This document shows positions 25,691-40,077 of a stretch of 64,000 nucleotides of DNA, piece after piece. Origin of the DNA: Trichoplax sp. H2 (Eukaryota; Placozoa; Uniplacotomia; Trichoplacea). Where the stretch lies: the NCBI GenBank assembly GCA_003344405.1, contig NOWV01000106.1, forward strand, positions 186,001 through 250,000, in the 5' to 3' direction. Position numbers and translations under genes: made by a program. The notes below the pieces were generated by a model, which was not told the origin of the DNA, made no database searches, and was given only the letters and a program-made list of their open reading frames with translations. Each line of letters opens with the position of its first letter. Positions within the stretch are counted from its first letter, which is position 1.

Positions 25691-27561
25691 GTTAACTATT
25701 TCTAAATTAAAGCCAATAGAGTCCATTTTGTTGCTAGCTTTGGAACATTAGTATAATTATCTTACAAGAGTGAAGAATATGGATTAAATCCATAAGAAAA
25801 GAAATCAAATAAAGACCATTACCCCAGCCATTGAAAGTAGGGTATTCCTAATCGAATCGCTTAATGTATATTCTACAACTCTAGTTCAGTACAATGGCTA
25901 CACGATAGTTTAGATCGACTGAAAAATAGGTAGATTACCTTCTACCGATTAGGATGACATATTCAAATTCAGATTATAACCCATGCAAAATTAATAATGG
26001 TATCTAATTTAGCGCAGCTGTTAAGAAAATCTGTTACCCTTTTAATCCGTGATAATACTGGTGGCTTTGAAAATCGGCAATGAACCGAGAATGAGCGATC
26101 TCTTTCTAGGTGACCGCTACCAGGTAGACTTGGTGATTATGCAGTGAAATCTTAAAGCACAGGCCATTGAAAATAGTACACGAGTCTAAGGAATGTGGCC
26201 ACTACCTTAACTTGATTATACACCCGTATACATGGAAGTATGTAACAATAACAAGTTAAGGTATTGTGCACAATTCTTTAGGATGCCCTACTGTGCAGTG
26301 TAGGGGAAAGGGTTAGTGCACCCTTCGCTCTGTTTACACACATACTGCACATTGGGGTTAGTTTAATTAGCGTCAAACATACTGTATAAAGTCAGGTAAA
26401 GTTGTCAGGGATTGCCACTCTTGTTTATTGGTAGCTGTACATTCCATCCAGTACACACTGCTGTTGACTCTTTGATTATTTTTTTTAAGGGCTAGGATAA
26501 AAGAGAGGCACGCAGTGATGCAGAACAACTACGTAGTTCAACTGAAAGGCTGAAATTACAGTAATGCTAATCTGAGGTATCGTTACATCATGATCTATGA
26601 TACTTTCTTATTAATAACTAATTATGTATTACCAATCTATTCTATTATACAACTGGTTGAGTTTAGAACTAGTTTATGATAATAAGTGGGTTGCTTGAAT
26701 GGTGTCGTATGTCATTAGTCCCATAAACTGTCGTATCGATAGGTAGTCGCAAAGTAATGATTTAAAGTAAGCAATAACGAAATCCAAAAATGCCAACTCA
26801 CACCAGGTTTAGACTGGGATCTTTGTAGTGGTAAAATAACAAAGACGCAGTCCCTTAATTCACATAGTTGACTCAACTCAAAGTTATCCACGTAGCTGTG
26901 CTATTGATACATTCAACTTCGATAAAATGTCTAAGTTAGTGTAAAAAGTAATCGTAATAATTCTTTTCCCCAAAATTGATCGCATCTGTAATGATAGTAC
27001 ATTGACTCACTATTATAAGCTTATTATAAGGTGTGACTGCATCAACACCTATTGCACAGTAGGTTTTTTCTTCAAAGGTGGATCCTCCAAATGACTTGTA
27101 CAGTAATCATTTCGAATTTACTAGTATGTAATCGATCCTTCATTGTCAATGATAAATAGTTTAATGGCCTTTGCGCAGTGTTTACCCCTGTTGAAATGCT
27201 TTACATGCGTAAAATTCACTCAGCGGAAGCCATGATTAAGATTGGATGCTATAGTTACAACGTCATTACTATACACTAAAGAGAACCATTCAAGCGAAAC
27301 GATCTTGCAGGGTAATAAAAGTATAAACTGATTTGGATAGAATGTTTGTATTATCCATTACAGAAAAAATGAGAATGATAGGTAGCGTTGCTGCTATGAT
27401 TAAAATGTATCAATAGGTCATGCATAATTAAATACTTGTAATCGGTTTCTCTTATTAGAGAGGAGAAATAGAGAATCCTGTGCTTTCACAAATGATGAAT
27501 ATTATTGATAAATGTTGAAAACTGTAGAATGTACAGAGTTGAAATCAATATGCTGATAACC

Positions 27562-27729
27562 GTATTTTGATATCGGGCGATCTCTTTTAGATTGTCTGCC
27601 TAATCGATTTGCATCTTCTAGATCAAATTGACAATCTCTCAGTTGGTATTTTGATATCGAATGATCACTACTAGATTGTCCTACTTGAATCAATCTGAGT
27701 TCAGGAGTAAGTTGACAATCGATGAAATG
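27562..27729. repeat. 84-bp diverged tandem duplication
   Basis: Copies start at 27562 and 27646. Both begin GTATTTTGATATCG and end with TTGACAATC at matching offsets (27628-27636 and 27712-27720). The middles have diverged. Confidence 0.75.
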
Positions 27730-30339
27730 GAAGTATTCAAAGTCTAGTCAAGCGAGGCTAGTTACGTCGGGATGTCTCCACGTGGGCACGATCGAGATCG
27801 TAGCCTTGATATTATTATTAATTCAAATACAAAACGGGACTTTCAATGCCTACTGCACAGCAGGGCTTGGAAAGTTTCTATATTTAGTCCAACGGTAGAA
27901 AAAAAAGCTTCCTCATTGCAGAAATTGTATTGATGTAGTTGGAGCAATTTGCAGCGGCCAATTTTAGTCATCGGTGGGTTTGAACTAAGTGAAAACTGCT
28001 GGATAGGTCAACTAGCGATTGCCGTCCGTCCACAGGCGGAAATCAATGATAATGATGCACTGTGTCGTTGCAATTCACTGCCAGTGTCATGACTGAATTT
28101 TATGAAATGCTTTTACGATTGCCAACTGTCTTGACTGATTACATCTTCTTTACATAGACAAGATTTTGGAATACTAGGAAGGATGAAAAATTGATTCATT
28201 GAAAGTCTTCTTGTATAGTCACAATCAACTTGGAATAAAGTGCTATAGTTTAGTGTTTGTGCTGTACTATCATAGTATTGTCTATGGCTTTGTTGTTACT
28301 GCAACATACAGTAAGAGCCGTTGTAGAGTGGTTTAGTACTGTAAACAATACGGGGTCTGACTTGGTCACAACGATACAGCGTACAATACCGTGGATACTG
28401 ATTACTACCACGATAGCTCCTAGTGGCACATGTTAGAGTGTCACATGTACGGTAACGAGTGTAATGCAAAATGGGGACCAATAAGCAGCTGACACGAGTT
28501 GTCTACAAAGCAATTCAGTACATTTTTAATAGTAATCGTAAAGAGTCGCTAGGGGATATTTTTCTTCAGCATCAACTGTTGCTATTCAATGTCCACTTAA
28601 GAAAATCTTGATTTCTCTTCTTGTTTAACTAGCATGCTTATTCAATGTCTCGGCAAGATAGAAAGATTGTTATACGGAAACATTCTACTATAGAAAGAAT
28701 GTTTTGGTCATGATCAGCTCCCCCCAAATTAAACTACTTTACTATACGGTAGCGTACACTCTAGGGGTCTCTAGTGTACACCACCATCAATGAATTTTAT
28801 TATTGACACTGCAAGGAGAATTTCACTAGCAGTGAATATTATACTTTGCCAGACAGCTATTAAAAGTGTAGACCGTAGTACAGGATATTGATTTACTGGT
28901 TTCTATTATACTGTGTTAAGACTAACTTTATTTTTAAAAACGTGAACACTGCATCTTTTACTATGTCAATTACAAATTCTCAATGTTCAGTGAATTCAAT
29001 CAAGTTCACTGTCAACTTTGTACTACGGTACACCAATAGTGATGCAGAGTTATAGCTCGATTACTTATAACTCGTTGATAGGATACATAATGACTTTCGA
29101 AGTCTAGGACAGAATCGATGACATACTGTACGTTGAATACTGAGTTTCAACTGGAATAACGTTACCTGACAGTCCGGATCACAGGTAAAGGTTAGCTGTC
29201 ATGTAGTCATGAGATGGCATCACTTTTAGGCTTATATTAGGCAGTACAGTGGAGATAGTCCATGATTCAAAATGACTCAATGTAACAAGGTGGTATACTG
29301 TATACTCGGATCCATTATACGAATATACGTACGGTAGACTCGAAAGCAAACGTATAGTTTTCAGCGTACAACATTGTACAGTATATGATGCGATTGAAGG
29401 GCATAACGTCTATTTTTAGCGAAACCACTTTAATTGTTGCATTAACCTTGTAGTTTATCCATTTTATTGATCACGGACTCTCTACTGTTAATCTAGTCTA
29501 TGTTTGAATATTGAGGGTTGAAACTTTAAGAAACATTCAAATAAACACCTTGATACAGAGCAATTTCATACGTCATAGACTATAATGAACTCCAAATCAC
29601 GTATTGTAATTTACAAGCAATCTTACCCCATTGCTGCTATTGCGATTATCGTCATGTGCATAGTGTTGAATTGGATAACTCTACATGATTGAGTGGCCGA
29701 AAACGTCCAGTGTACAGTACTCTTCTAGTGTATCGTTTTATGTGTATAAACGAGTCTCTAAACTAGTCCTAGTGAACGGTGCATCCAACGCTATCATACT
29801 ATACTCGGTAAAAAATACGAGGTATCTTGTTCATTAAAAAAGGATGGCTATCTTACTCACTTTATTGGAACATAGAAGGATACACTATTCAAACTTCTAT
29901 GTGGTCCGGCGTTGTTGTTCAGATAGAATAATCTCTCGCGGTTATATTGGAATAGAAGATAGTATCCTACTGTATTGTCGATTGGATATCTTGGGCTTGC
30001 GATCTTGAAATTGGCTTTCGATGATTAATTCTTCTTTGTTGTAGTCAAAAGCACTAGGGGGCTAACGTAGTTACTGCCAAGGTGTTAATCAAAGTGACTA
30101 TCGTTGTCTTGCTACCACTATTCAATACAGTGTATACAAGCACTTTCGATACAGGCAATGGCTACGAAAGATTGGGATGGCAATCTGGATTACCTTGCTT
30201 TTTCAACCCAACAAACGCGGTAGAGACGCACAAAGCTATTGGCTGTCGAAGGCAGTTTTACTACTTTCAGTCCTTGAAGAATGGCGAGCGTAAAGCAGTC
30301 CGGGACGGCACGCCGCGCTATCAACCCACTACTAACCAC

Positions 30340-30480
30340 AGTGTGTACTACTGTACAGTATACAGTACTGTACAGTACAGTACAAGCGGTGAGTAGTGAG
30401 CATGGCTGTGAGCATGGCTCTGTCTGTACAGTGTACAGTACTTTACAGTTTCTAGTACAGTACTGTACACTGTACACTCA
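30340..30480. repeat. GTAC-palindrome cluster
   Basis: Runs of TACTGTACAGTATACAGTAC and related units at both ends of this stretch, flanking two GAGCATGGCT repeats near 30398-30420. Frames on both strands stay open through it because the repeat lacks stop codons in several frames. Confidence 0.75.
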
Positions 30481-30760
30481 GTACGGCAGTTCACTGGTGA
30501 CGGTCACCATGCTACCGGTGTCACGCGCTGTCGTTGACGTTGCCTTATCACTGTAACCTGATCTCAACTTCCTTTTCTTTTTTTTTTTAAATAAATAATA
30601 CCGAAATAATATTACAGTAGATGTCCCCGCCCCTTCAATGCTGCAACGTGAAAGGTACTCACTAAAATGACCCACACCTGGTGGCTGAAGCGGCTGGCTG
30701 TCGGACGTGCCAGGTGTATCGTGTACGGCCGTGGTAAGAGTAAGACTACAGTATTGTATA
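30480..30760. other. GC-richer patch with short palindromes
   Basis: Base composition changes abruptly from the AT-rich surroundings. The palindrome GGTGAC-G-GTCACC lies at 30496-30508, and ACACCTGG / CCAGGTGT arms occur at about 30673-30718. No coding exon is supported. It may be a remnant of an inserted element. Confidence 0.4.
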
Positions 30761-30784
30761 CTACCTCACCGAAAGACGAGTTCA

Positions 30785-30860
30785 CTCTGTACAGTACTGT
30801 ACAGTATGGAGAGTAGAGTCCATTTGGAGTACAGTACTATACTGTACTGTGCTGTACTGA
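30785..30860. repeat. GTAC-palindrome cluster
   Basis: CTGTACAGTACTGTACAG followed about 30 bp later by TACAGTACTATACTGTACTG. Same family as the other clusters. Confidence 0.7.
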
Positions 30861-32713
30861 CTGATGGATGAAGAACTGATTTTTTTGATGCGCAGCATTA
30901 TGAAAAATGGCCAAAGAAAGTTTCTTTTAGTGGTCGATACTAAATAGGAGCTCTCTTACTTCTTTAAGGTTAATGAAATGAATAAATGCCTCTAAATTCT
31001 AACTGCAATTACTAGTTCTAACTATTGAACTTAAACAAATGTACTGAGTGAGTGAGTGAGTCTATGCTGGAGACGGAGTAAGAAATTGCAATTTCACACA
31101 AGTGACAGTGTATGTGAGAAAAATTGCAAACTCAAGACTGTTGAATATAGAAAAAAATGAGTTGAAAATTTTTCTTACTACAGTGCACTCCACTTTCTAC
31201 TCAACTTAATTCTCATCGGGATAATAATGAATTAATTAGTGAATAACTGTCTACAACAACAGACCTTCATACATAGGAAGGTCCATATTGATTAGTATTT
31301 TTCAGGCGTTTATCCATAGTTTTTACTATTCACACACATCCAATGAAAAGGATCATATTGTATGCTGTAAGCAGTAAGCAATCATACTGCAGAATCGTGG
31401 CGTCCGCAGTCCGCCTGTAGGCTGTAGCTACTGGAAATCGGAATATTACCTTAACAGTATTTTCCAAGATTAAACTGGAAACTATAATAAAATAGCGTTA
31501 TTGAAATTGATATTAGTGATTCATGTGTTCTAGTTATGATAAAACTGTGATATATCCATATACGACGTATATTGATATAGATAATTCACTGAGGTTCGAA
31601 ATCGATAGTGAAGTTTACTACAACAATATTATTGATAAGGCCTAGCTGGTATTCAGAACTATCCTGAACTGAGTGAAAATGAAAGAAATTAGTGTTAGAA
31701 CGGAGAACAACAAGGTTAAGTTCTCCATGCAATTTTAACGATATCAAGCATCTATCAATGTTCAAATAAGTTTTTATCATTGGCAAACTTAACTATCGAT
31801 TTTGTACCTCAGTGATATACTGTATATAGATAATACGCGTACATAAGTAATTAAAACAGATGTGAGCAGGATAGTACCTTGATGCTGAACAAATTCAAGA
31901 AGTTGTGCCCTACACGTGACAGAAACGATTCAGAAATCACTGGAAATATTTTTCTTGTTACTCAATGTGACCTACAATATTTTTTGATAGAGTAAATACT
32001 AGTGTAAAGCAGTGCTTTGCAACTTCCTTCATATCCAATCCGAAATCTAAAGTCATTACAGCTCACCCAATCTGACTCAAATCCTAGATACGGACTTATA
32101 GTATTTTCACTATGAAGACATTTTAGAAATACTACTAGCCGAATCCGCACACCTCGCTATGCATTAAATGTATAGGCACCATAAATGAGTAAATGTTATG
32201 CAGACTTAAGGTAACGTGCAGTATACACAGTACGTAACTAGATAGGGAAATATGGATGAAGGTTTTATCATAAAAAATATCATTCATCAATACCATAATC
32301 CGTGTATACATCTTTTATACTATATAAAGTAATAAAAGCAAATCGATCGTTCGTCATTAGCCAAGTAAAATGGTGATGCAGGCATCGCCATAGAAACTAG
32401 CTTTATGAAAACTGTACGTCAATAGACAAGTTATGTTGAATGCTGACTTTATGATAGAAAACATGTCAAATAATACTTGCTAATCAAGTGAATTGATTAT
32501 AGCAATAAAGTCGTGATGGTTACTGATAATACCAACATTTTGTTGTAGATAGAGAATATCACCAAAATTGAAATTACGTTTTAATTCATAAATGAGTGAA
32601 TAGATAAATAGTTTAGCATCAGGAAGAAAATGCAATTAATTTGTTGTTGATGGGGTATAAATCCGATAGCAATAGATGTAGAATAGGTAAGCCCCATCGT
32701 TTTATTTATAATT

Positions 32714-35700
32714 CTAGCGTAATTTCAAAGCCTTCAGCTGTGTTAAAGTGCTACGAGTATCTTTAGCCGAATTGATCAAGTCTGCTAGTGCTGCTTTTTC
32801 CTTCTCCTGCAGTTCTTGAGGAGCGTAATTCTGATATTTTAAATCAGAAATTTTTCGCTGCAATTTCTCAATCTTTTTCTCGACAGGTTTTAGCTGTTCG
32901 TTAAGCCGATGGATTAATCTGTTAAAGTCCACAATCGACTTGATATCTTTAAAAAAAGTTATTTATTGCAATACAATTAAATAGATAATATTAGAGAATG
33001 GCAAAACTGAAATCTAAGATCATCAATAATAACAATAATATCATTGTCATCAAATGTTAATTTTAATCTTTCTCTTACCAGCATACATACTGCAACTTTC
33101 GTCAATGCTATGACATATGTACGTTTCCTTATCGCGTAGGTCATCTAGGGATAAATAATTTATGAGTAGCGAACTAAGCTATCGCAATAATAATTTAAAA
33201 TTATACTGAGGGAATAAAGCGATAACAAAAAATTGGCTTTATATTTTTTGCACTGTATTACTGAATTTACCGCGGTATTCATCCAAAAATCAACCATTCA
33301 ACAACTATACATATTTGTAAAGATGACACTATATGGCACAGTAGCTATTCTAATCTAGCATGATATAATGAATCATAAAAAATTATTACTGTCTCAGTAC
33401 CTATAGAGTTACTATCAGTAAAGTCATGACAATATCTTATTTACAATTGGTACAAGGTTAATACTGACTCTATCGCAAAGGTTTAAATAGATATGTTACA
33501 TTGCATCAAGACCACTACGTTAATCTTCAATACATGCATATATACAAAATGGAAGCAGATTGAAAATTTATTGCAGCTTGTAAATTATAGTGTTCGATTA
33601 TTGTATTAAGATGACTTATGAAGTATTCAATGCTAGTATTATAGAGTAAAACATACAGCGTACTTTATTAATACTTTACCTATAAATTCAATACTCGATA
33701 TTTTCAATAATTTCGTTATAGTGTCAATATGTTCTTGTAGTATCGATTGAACAGAGCTGTCAGTAAAGTCACTATGAAATAATATTACCAACCATACGTA
33801 ATTAGATAGATGGCCATTTCTAGCAAGTAATTCTATAATTCTACATACGTATGTAACTGTAGAGAGAGAAATACGGTACCACAACTAGTGTTATTACATA
33901 AAACTTTAATAAATACTACTATTATTTTAATGTTGCACGACAAAATCGGGAAGGCTGTAAAGGTAAAGCAATTCATTGAATCTACCGTATCTATAAACGG
34001 AATTGCGGTACATTGATACCTTAAAATAATTCTGAATGGAATTGACCACGGCAGCTCGTATTCGTTTCTAATATAACGTCCAGTTCTAATTAGAAATAAA
34101 ACAGTACACAGATAGGAATTAATTTAATTATATCACACTAATCCGATGATAGAATGATTGCTGGAAGCCTAAAATTATCATTACAATGCCTACTTGAGAA
34201 CATTTAATGCTAAGTATACATTCTTTTCTGCGATGTCATTTCTAGTAAAGTTAAAATTTTTCACATCCGGAAAGGGAGCCAAGGTAATAGATTCCTGATG
34301 CATCAAACAGTTAATTATTCGTCAATTACCGTGTCAGTATTGCATAAATAAGGCAATACAGCACTGTATATAGGTAAATCTTCCCTTGGATGCATAGATT
34401 TACCGCAGTATTAGTTCCAGGGCGCTACTTTTACTCTATTTTATTATAGGCCGTAAAAGCCATAAGTAATCTACCATAATCTGTTTCGCTATAATCTATC
34501 ATACTGAAAATACTAATTACAAACCGAGATATTACAAGCGTTAGGTAAGAAATGCCATAGTTCTTCCGTAATGTGAGGTATTGCTGGATGCGCTAAACGT
34601 AGGATATTGCTTAAGATGTGGTATAGAACGCATTTACTCCAGTAGCTACGTAGAGGAAAGTTAAACAATGGTGCAATATATAAATTAAAAAGTTAAATTT
34701 AAAACAAATATTTAATAGTGAAATCGTTACCTGGATTCAGAACTTGAATCCCTAATAATCGAATACTTCATAAATTCAATATATACATCACAAAGCTCAT
34801 TTCTGACTAAGCGAATTAGACTTTCAGCATACAAGTCCTAAAATAATAGTGCTAGCATCAAGCAATGATATTATACAAGAATCAATAACAGAAAAGCGCC
34901 AATTACTGATCAAGGTATGATCGCACCATTTTAAAATTCTGTAAGCCATGTGTGCAGGCTTCCGTTGCTACTGTTAGCCGGCTAAGCATCCATAGATCGA
35001 GTTGGCTAAGATATTTCGAATTAGATTTTAGTTCCTGCAACAGAATCATTTCGTTTGACGGGCTGGCTTGATGTAGAAAATACAAAGCTTTGAGCTATAT
35101 GAATTCTAAATTATGATAGAAACCTGAGGACGGAAATCATCTCCCCATAAACGACTAGCAAATTTGGCTGCATTCCATAACTTATTACAAAAATTTCTGT
35201 TCGAAATGAGTTGACTATTGGATAATTTTTAATCAGTTGTGGTCAGTTTCTAAGTTTCATCTAAGAAAATACGACGATATATTATAAATAAATAATTGTC
35301 TTACTTTATGTTTAGATTAATTCCTGACCCTTGTTTCTAGAAAAAATTTACAAATCAGTAAAATAAAGTCATCGTGTATTAATATAACAAATTATGCCGG
35401 ATAACCTACCATATACAGTAGCAGAGTCAAACGTAAGGCATCAGCTCCACATGGAGCAATACCTTGGGGAAATGCTTGGCTTAGCTGTTGTTTAGATGTT
35501 CGAATTTCACTTGGAGGCAGGCTACTTTTGTCTAGGGCTGACTGTAAGGTATTAAGGCTGACTCCATTCTGAGTGGTACATAGTAAGACGAATTTTTATA
35601 CATAAGATTTAAATTAAACTTTTTTGATATAGTTATAGTCTTACGATAACATGCAATGGGTCGATTGCATTTCCAAGGCTTTTAGACATTTTACGGCCCT

Positions 35701-38700
35701 AACAGATACAGTAGCGATAAGTATGCTATGTAGATTTAAGTTTCAAACTAATAATGTTAGCATTGATAGAAATGTTACCAAATAGAGTTCTAAATTTATA
35801 AAGCTACGCACTCTAGAATCGCGCACGATAGGGTGTAAATAAACAGTAGGAAATGGGGAATCATTTCCATCAGTAAGTTCACTGCACAACATAACCATTC
35901 GAGCCACCCAGAAATATAAGATATCGGCTCCCGTTTCCATAACTGTATAAAAATATTATTTAAGATCTGATACATCCGTGGCAAGTAATAATTTTGAGTA
36001 ATTATGATTATTACTAAGGCTTAGTAAAAGCAATTAACTTTATCGCAGGAATCAAATATTAAAATCTGCGCTTGTAAATACTGCACTTTCAGTATGGTAT
36101 GTTGTAACAGATTAATAAAATAATTTACCGGAAAGAGGGTATTTGTTCATTCGCTTATTATTTGGCCAACCATCAGCCGATAGCGGAAGTAAAGCAGATG
36201 AAAACCAGGTATCTAAAACGTCTATGTCTTTCTCTAGCGTAAACTACAAAAAATACACGTAGCATTCCAATGAGAAGACTTATAAGATTAAATACAACCC
36301 TTCTTTGTATGCTATCAGGAACCTTAGAATTGTATCCCTTTTCCTGTAAAAACTCTTTAGCTTTGGTGTAAGCTTCACGTTCACTTCGCGCAATAAACCA
36401 AGATTGCTGATCTGAAATTTCAAGATCTGGAACTGTTAGCCTCCAAGCTGGAATTTCGTGTCCCCAACACAATTGACGAGAAATGCACCAATCTCGCGAG
36501 TCCTCTAACCATCTTTGCAGTCGGAAATTCATGCAATAGTAAGTGGATATAAAACAAAATAAGATATGTAAAAAAGTATTATTCTGCATACTTCGTAATG
36601 AACATTTAAAGATCTATTTCTAAATCTGTGTGATTAATTATATCGCACAAATTTGTTATTATTGTTCGTGTAAATAAAATACAAGGGGTAAGTTTATTAG
36701 GCTTAGTCTCTAATGTGCATTTTGTATCAGTTACATGTAAATGGGATTGTTTTAACCGAAAACGGTATGAAATGGTTAACCTGTTCCATTCGTTAACGTA
36801 ATTTCTCGGTACAATATTTAAGAGGCCGTCCCTGACAAAGTTCAGTGCCCGAGTTGACATGGTATCACATTTAATGTACCACTGAGGTTTCAACATAGGT
36901 TCAATTATATCGCCAGATCTTGAGCATCTTTATAGTATATATAAGTGGTTCAAATGGATTAATTTGTTTAAAAATGCTTAGCATGATTATTAGCTTATTT
37001 TAAAATTTTTAGGAATTGAACTATATTAATCCAAGTACTGTTCATATTTACCTGAAGATAGTTGAAGGGTAAGATATACATTCAGCATATAAACCTTTTT
37101 CTTTTAACTCAGAAATAATTTTATTTCGTACTTTAAAACGGTGTTGGGCAATAAAATTTTCGCAACCACATTTATCATTCTACACCAGAAAATGCGAAGA
37201 CATTCGATTATCTATTAGGTATTCCTGTATAAACAAAATGAAATATCCACCTATATGACACCATGAAACATCTGAAGCCTACCATAGTTCCGTCTTCATT
37301 CAAAATTTCAATAATTGGAAGATTATGTCGTTGACTACAGGCGTAGTCGATTGGATCATGAGCTGGTGTTATTTTTACCGCACCCGTACCTTTCAAGTCA
37401 GGTCATAATATAGATTTATATATAAGAAATAAATTATTTCACACATATATCTATCAGGCAGTAACAACCTTTGTTAATGTCGACAAGCTCGCGGTCGCAT
37501 ATGATAGGTAATCTTCTATGGTTGAACGGATTTATTACAAACTTGCCGTGCAGGTTTCTAACAACAAATGTTATATTCTGCTTATTATCTGGTTTGTTAA
37601 CTCAATCATGGAAATGTTAGCAATATCCTAGTATAGATTACGCAAGATACAACAGCATTTACTTATATCGATCATCGTCTGGGTGCACAGCTACAGCTAC
37701 ATCTCCAAGCATTGTTTCAATACGAGTAGTAGCAACTGGAATACTACATTGACCATCTGCAACTGGATAATGAAAGGTATGCATTTCACCGACGGTGACA
37801 CTTTCTCCCAGTCCTGGAACTGCAATTTTGGTCGAACGTTCAACAATATCGTGGTCAACCTGTAATAGAATGATGAATATATAACGACGTAAAATCAATT
37901 ATTACTGTATTATATGAGTGCTTATAAGAATTAAACCTCAATATCGGATAACGCAGTCTTTAAGTGGCAACTCCAATTAACAAAACGTAAATCCCGGTAT
38001 ATTAATTCTTTCTATAATTGAGAACAAGTATTGGCATAAATAGGACAGATATAGTGAGTTACAGTAAACTTTAACTCAGCACCAGTTTTAAATTATAAAT
38101 ATTATAACAGCTTTTAAGGCAAGTTTACTTCATAAAGTTGAACAAAAGCTTCAGTGACTGCTTCAGAATGATTATTATCCAGTGTAAAAATGAGTTGACT
38201 CCTAATTTCGTATAATTTTCAATTTGAATAACAGGTTATACTGTAGATTAACATTTTCACAAACAATTTCAGTATTTTCGTAACTAACCAATCTAGGGAG
38301 CCACCTAGGTGAGAAAGTTGCTCTAGAATAATACTTCTATGCTTATCTTTCCATTTTGTGATGGCTTCAACAGTATCTTGTCTTGTCTAAAAGTGCATAA
38401 GAATTGATTAGAACTATGCTTTATGATTGAATAAATTAGTAGTTGTTATTATAGCAAAGAAATAAGAGTATCGTATTATTTCTCGTATGTATCTGCAATT
38501 CATTTTCGTGATGAGATCGTACAAACCATTTGGTGAAGATTTTTGCCCTGAAAGAGTAAAATAAAATGAGTACGAAATCAAATAACTATGTCAATGCTAT
38601 CCGATATACGTAGATAACATAATCAGACAAGTTAGCATTGTTTTAGCATAGACGGAGTATCTTGTAAGTTCTATATTTACTACACACATACAACACGCGG

Positions 38701-40077
38701 TTGTAAATTGTGAATAGAATATACGTACGCATTTACTACAGTATAATAATGTAGAAGTGGTATCAAACTATTAGTTAAAGCAAACTTTGTTACAAAGTAT
38801 TTATGTCAAAGCTAATAAGAAATGCCATATACTTGTGCGCAATCATATTTTAATACAAAGTTCCTAATAACAGAATCAGTGATATAATTTATACCTCTTT
38901 CATGAGATCTCTTTCAACTACACTTTGGGTAGCGATACCGGCATGATCGACGCCAGGAATCCATTGCGTTCGCTCGCCCTTCATTCTATGCCATCTGACG
39001 AGTGAATCCTGTATTGCTACTGTTAATGCATGGCCTACGTGTAATTTGCCGGTCACGTTGGGTGGAGGAAGCAACATGGTGAAAGATTCCTTACTTTCAG
39101 TTTCTATATAAATGTTTAATTGAAAACATGGCGTAGGATAATTTAATACTAGCTATTTGAGAATTGTAATCAAGGCTAAGAGCCTACAATCTAAAGCTAC
39201 TCTTAGTTATCATATACTGGAATATTCATTGCAGTTATAATTTCCAATTAGTCAAGAATAATAATAATGTAAAGATGAATCATTTCTAGAAGAAATAACT
39301 AAATTATTAATTGATAACGTAATGTATCAGTAGGGCAGTCAGTAGGCCAGATTCAAAGCTTAGTAAACAAACATACGGGTACTTGCATGTACATGATGTC
39401 GATATGAAAGCAGCAAGGTGATACAAGTATGCATATGCGTATACCACTGCAGGCATTATTACATTTGGTTTAGCGGCGTATTTTTTAAGTTTTGATTGTA
39501 CTAACGTCGATATCAAGCTAGTACGAGTACAAGTATACCCATGCAAGCGTTATTGCGGAAGAGAAACTTTTTAGTACACACTATGGCATCTAATGTTGAT
39601 ATGATGGATGTGTGCAAATGCATCATCGTCACGGCGGTCATAACTGCATGTTTAATGAATATTGTGTATATGCATGCCTGAATGCTTGCATTTTAGGGAT
39701 ATACGAAAGCAGTATAAATACTCATAACCCACTACAGGTATTGCATATGAGCAATTCCTAGATTGCCTGCTATGGATATGATAACATCAATATTATGCAG
39801 ATTGATCCTATAGTAATTATTTATTATTGGATTTTTAATATAATATTTCAGGACACTGACGTATTCCTAGAGGTAGAGTAAGTGCTGTACCATCAGCTCG
39901 CCGTTGCATATTACCTTTATCTTGAAATAAATTTTTCTTGATCCACCATTGGTACCAAAATTTATCCCTGCTAGTACTATCATATTTATCAGGTAAAGAA
40001 TAGAGTAGTCTAGGATAAATTGTTCTCGATATTGACGACAAGGTAAATCTTTTGGCATAAGACAGCATCATCTTCAT
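32714..40077 (-). CDS. VARS2: Valyl-tRNA synthetase, mitochondrial type
   Basis: Twenty-five exons from 40077 down: 39891-40077, 38895-39103, 38527-38547, 38289-38386, 38129-38201, 37937-38011, 37663-37859, 37469-37557, 37283-37389, 37052-37179, 36781-36918, 36296-36512, 36129-36243, 35812-35942, 35645-35698, 35410-35568, 35305-35336, 35124-35196, 34927-35094, 34731-34837, 34525-34645, 34194-34294, 33680-33771, 33079-33144, 32714-32946. They join in frame to 996 residues. Class-I signatures HVGH (84-87) and KMSKS (598-602) are intact. [13 protein letters not shown] marks the editing domain. A C-terminal coiled coil resembles bacterial ValRS. The N-terminus ([11 protein letters not shown]) is basic and lacks early acids, like a mitochondrial presequence, and there is no N-terminal GST domain as in cytosolic VARS1. 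The donor at 36296 could instead be 36299. Catalyses Val-tRNA formation. Confidence 0.92.

Larger units (their letters stand above)
24364..32713. other. Gene-poor 8.3 kb interval
   Basis: Between the RRBP1-like start and the ValRS stop I find no exon series with splice sites and no recognisable protein. Contents are a 57-bp tandem repeat (24928-25037), an 84-bp diverged tandem repeat (27562-27729), GTAC-palindrome clusters (about 25625-25690, 30340-30480, 30785-30860) and a GC-richer patch (about 30480-30760). Short open frames here lack homology and splice context. It may hold distal regulatory DNA or unrecognised non-coding RNA. Confidence 0.5.

Noticed and set aside
27502-27693. Minus-strand 63-codon frame with internal ISKY repeat
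   Set aside because: The peptide repeat is just the 84-bp DNA tandem duplication.
30082-30675. Overlapping open frames on both strands
   Set aside because: Frames open on both strands through GTAC palindromes and the GC-rich patch. No splice context, no ATG support and no recognisable domain.
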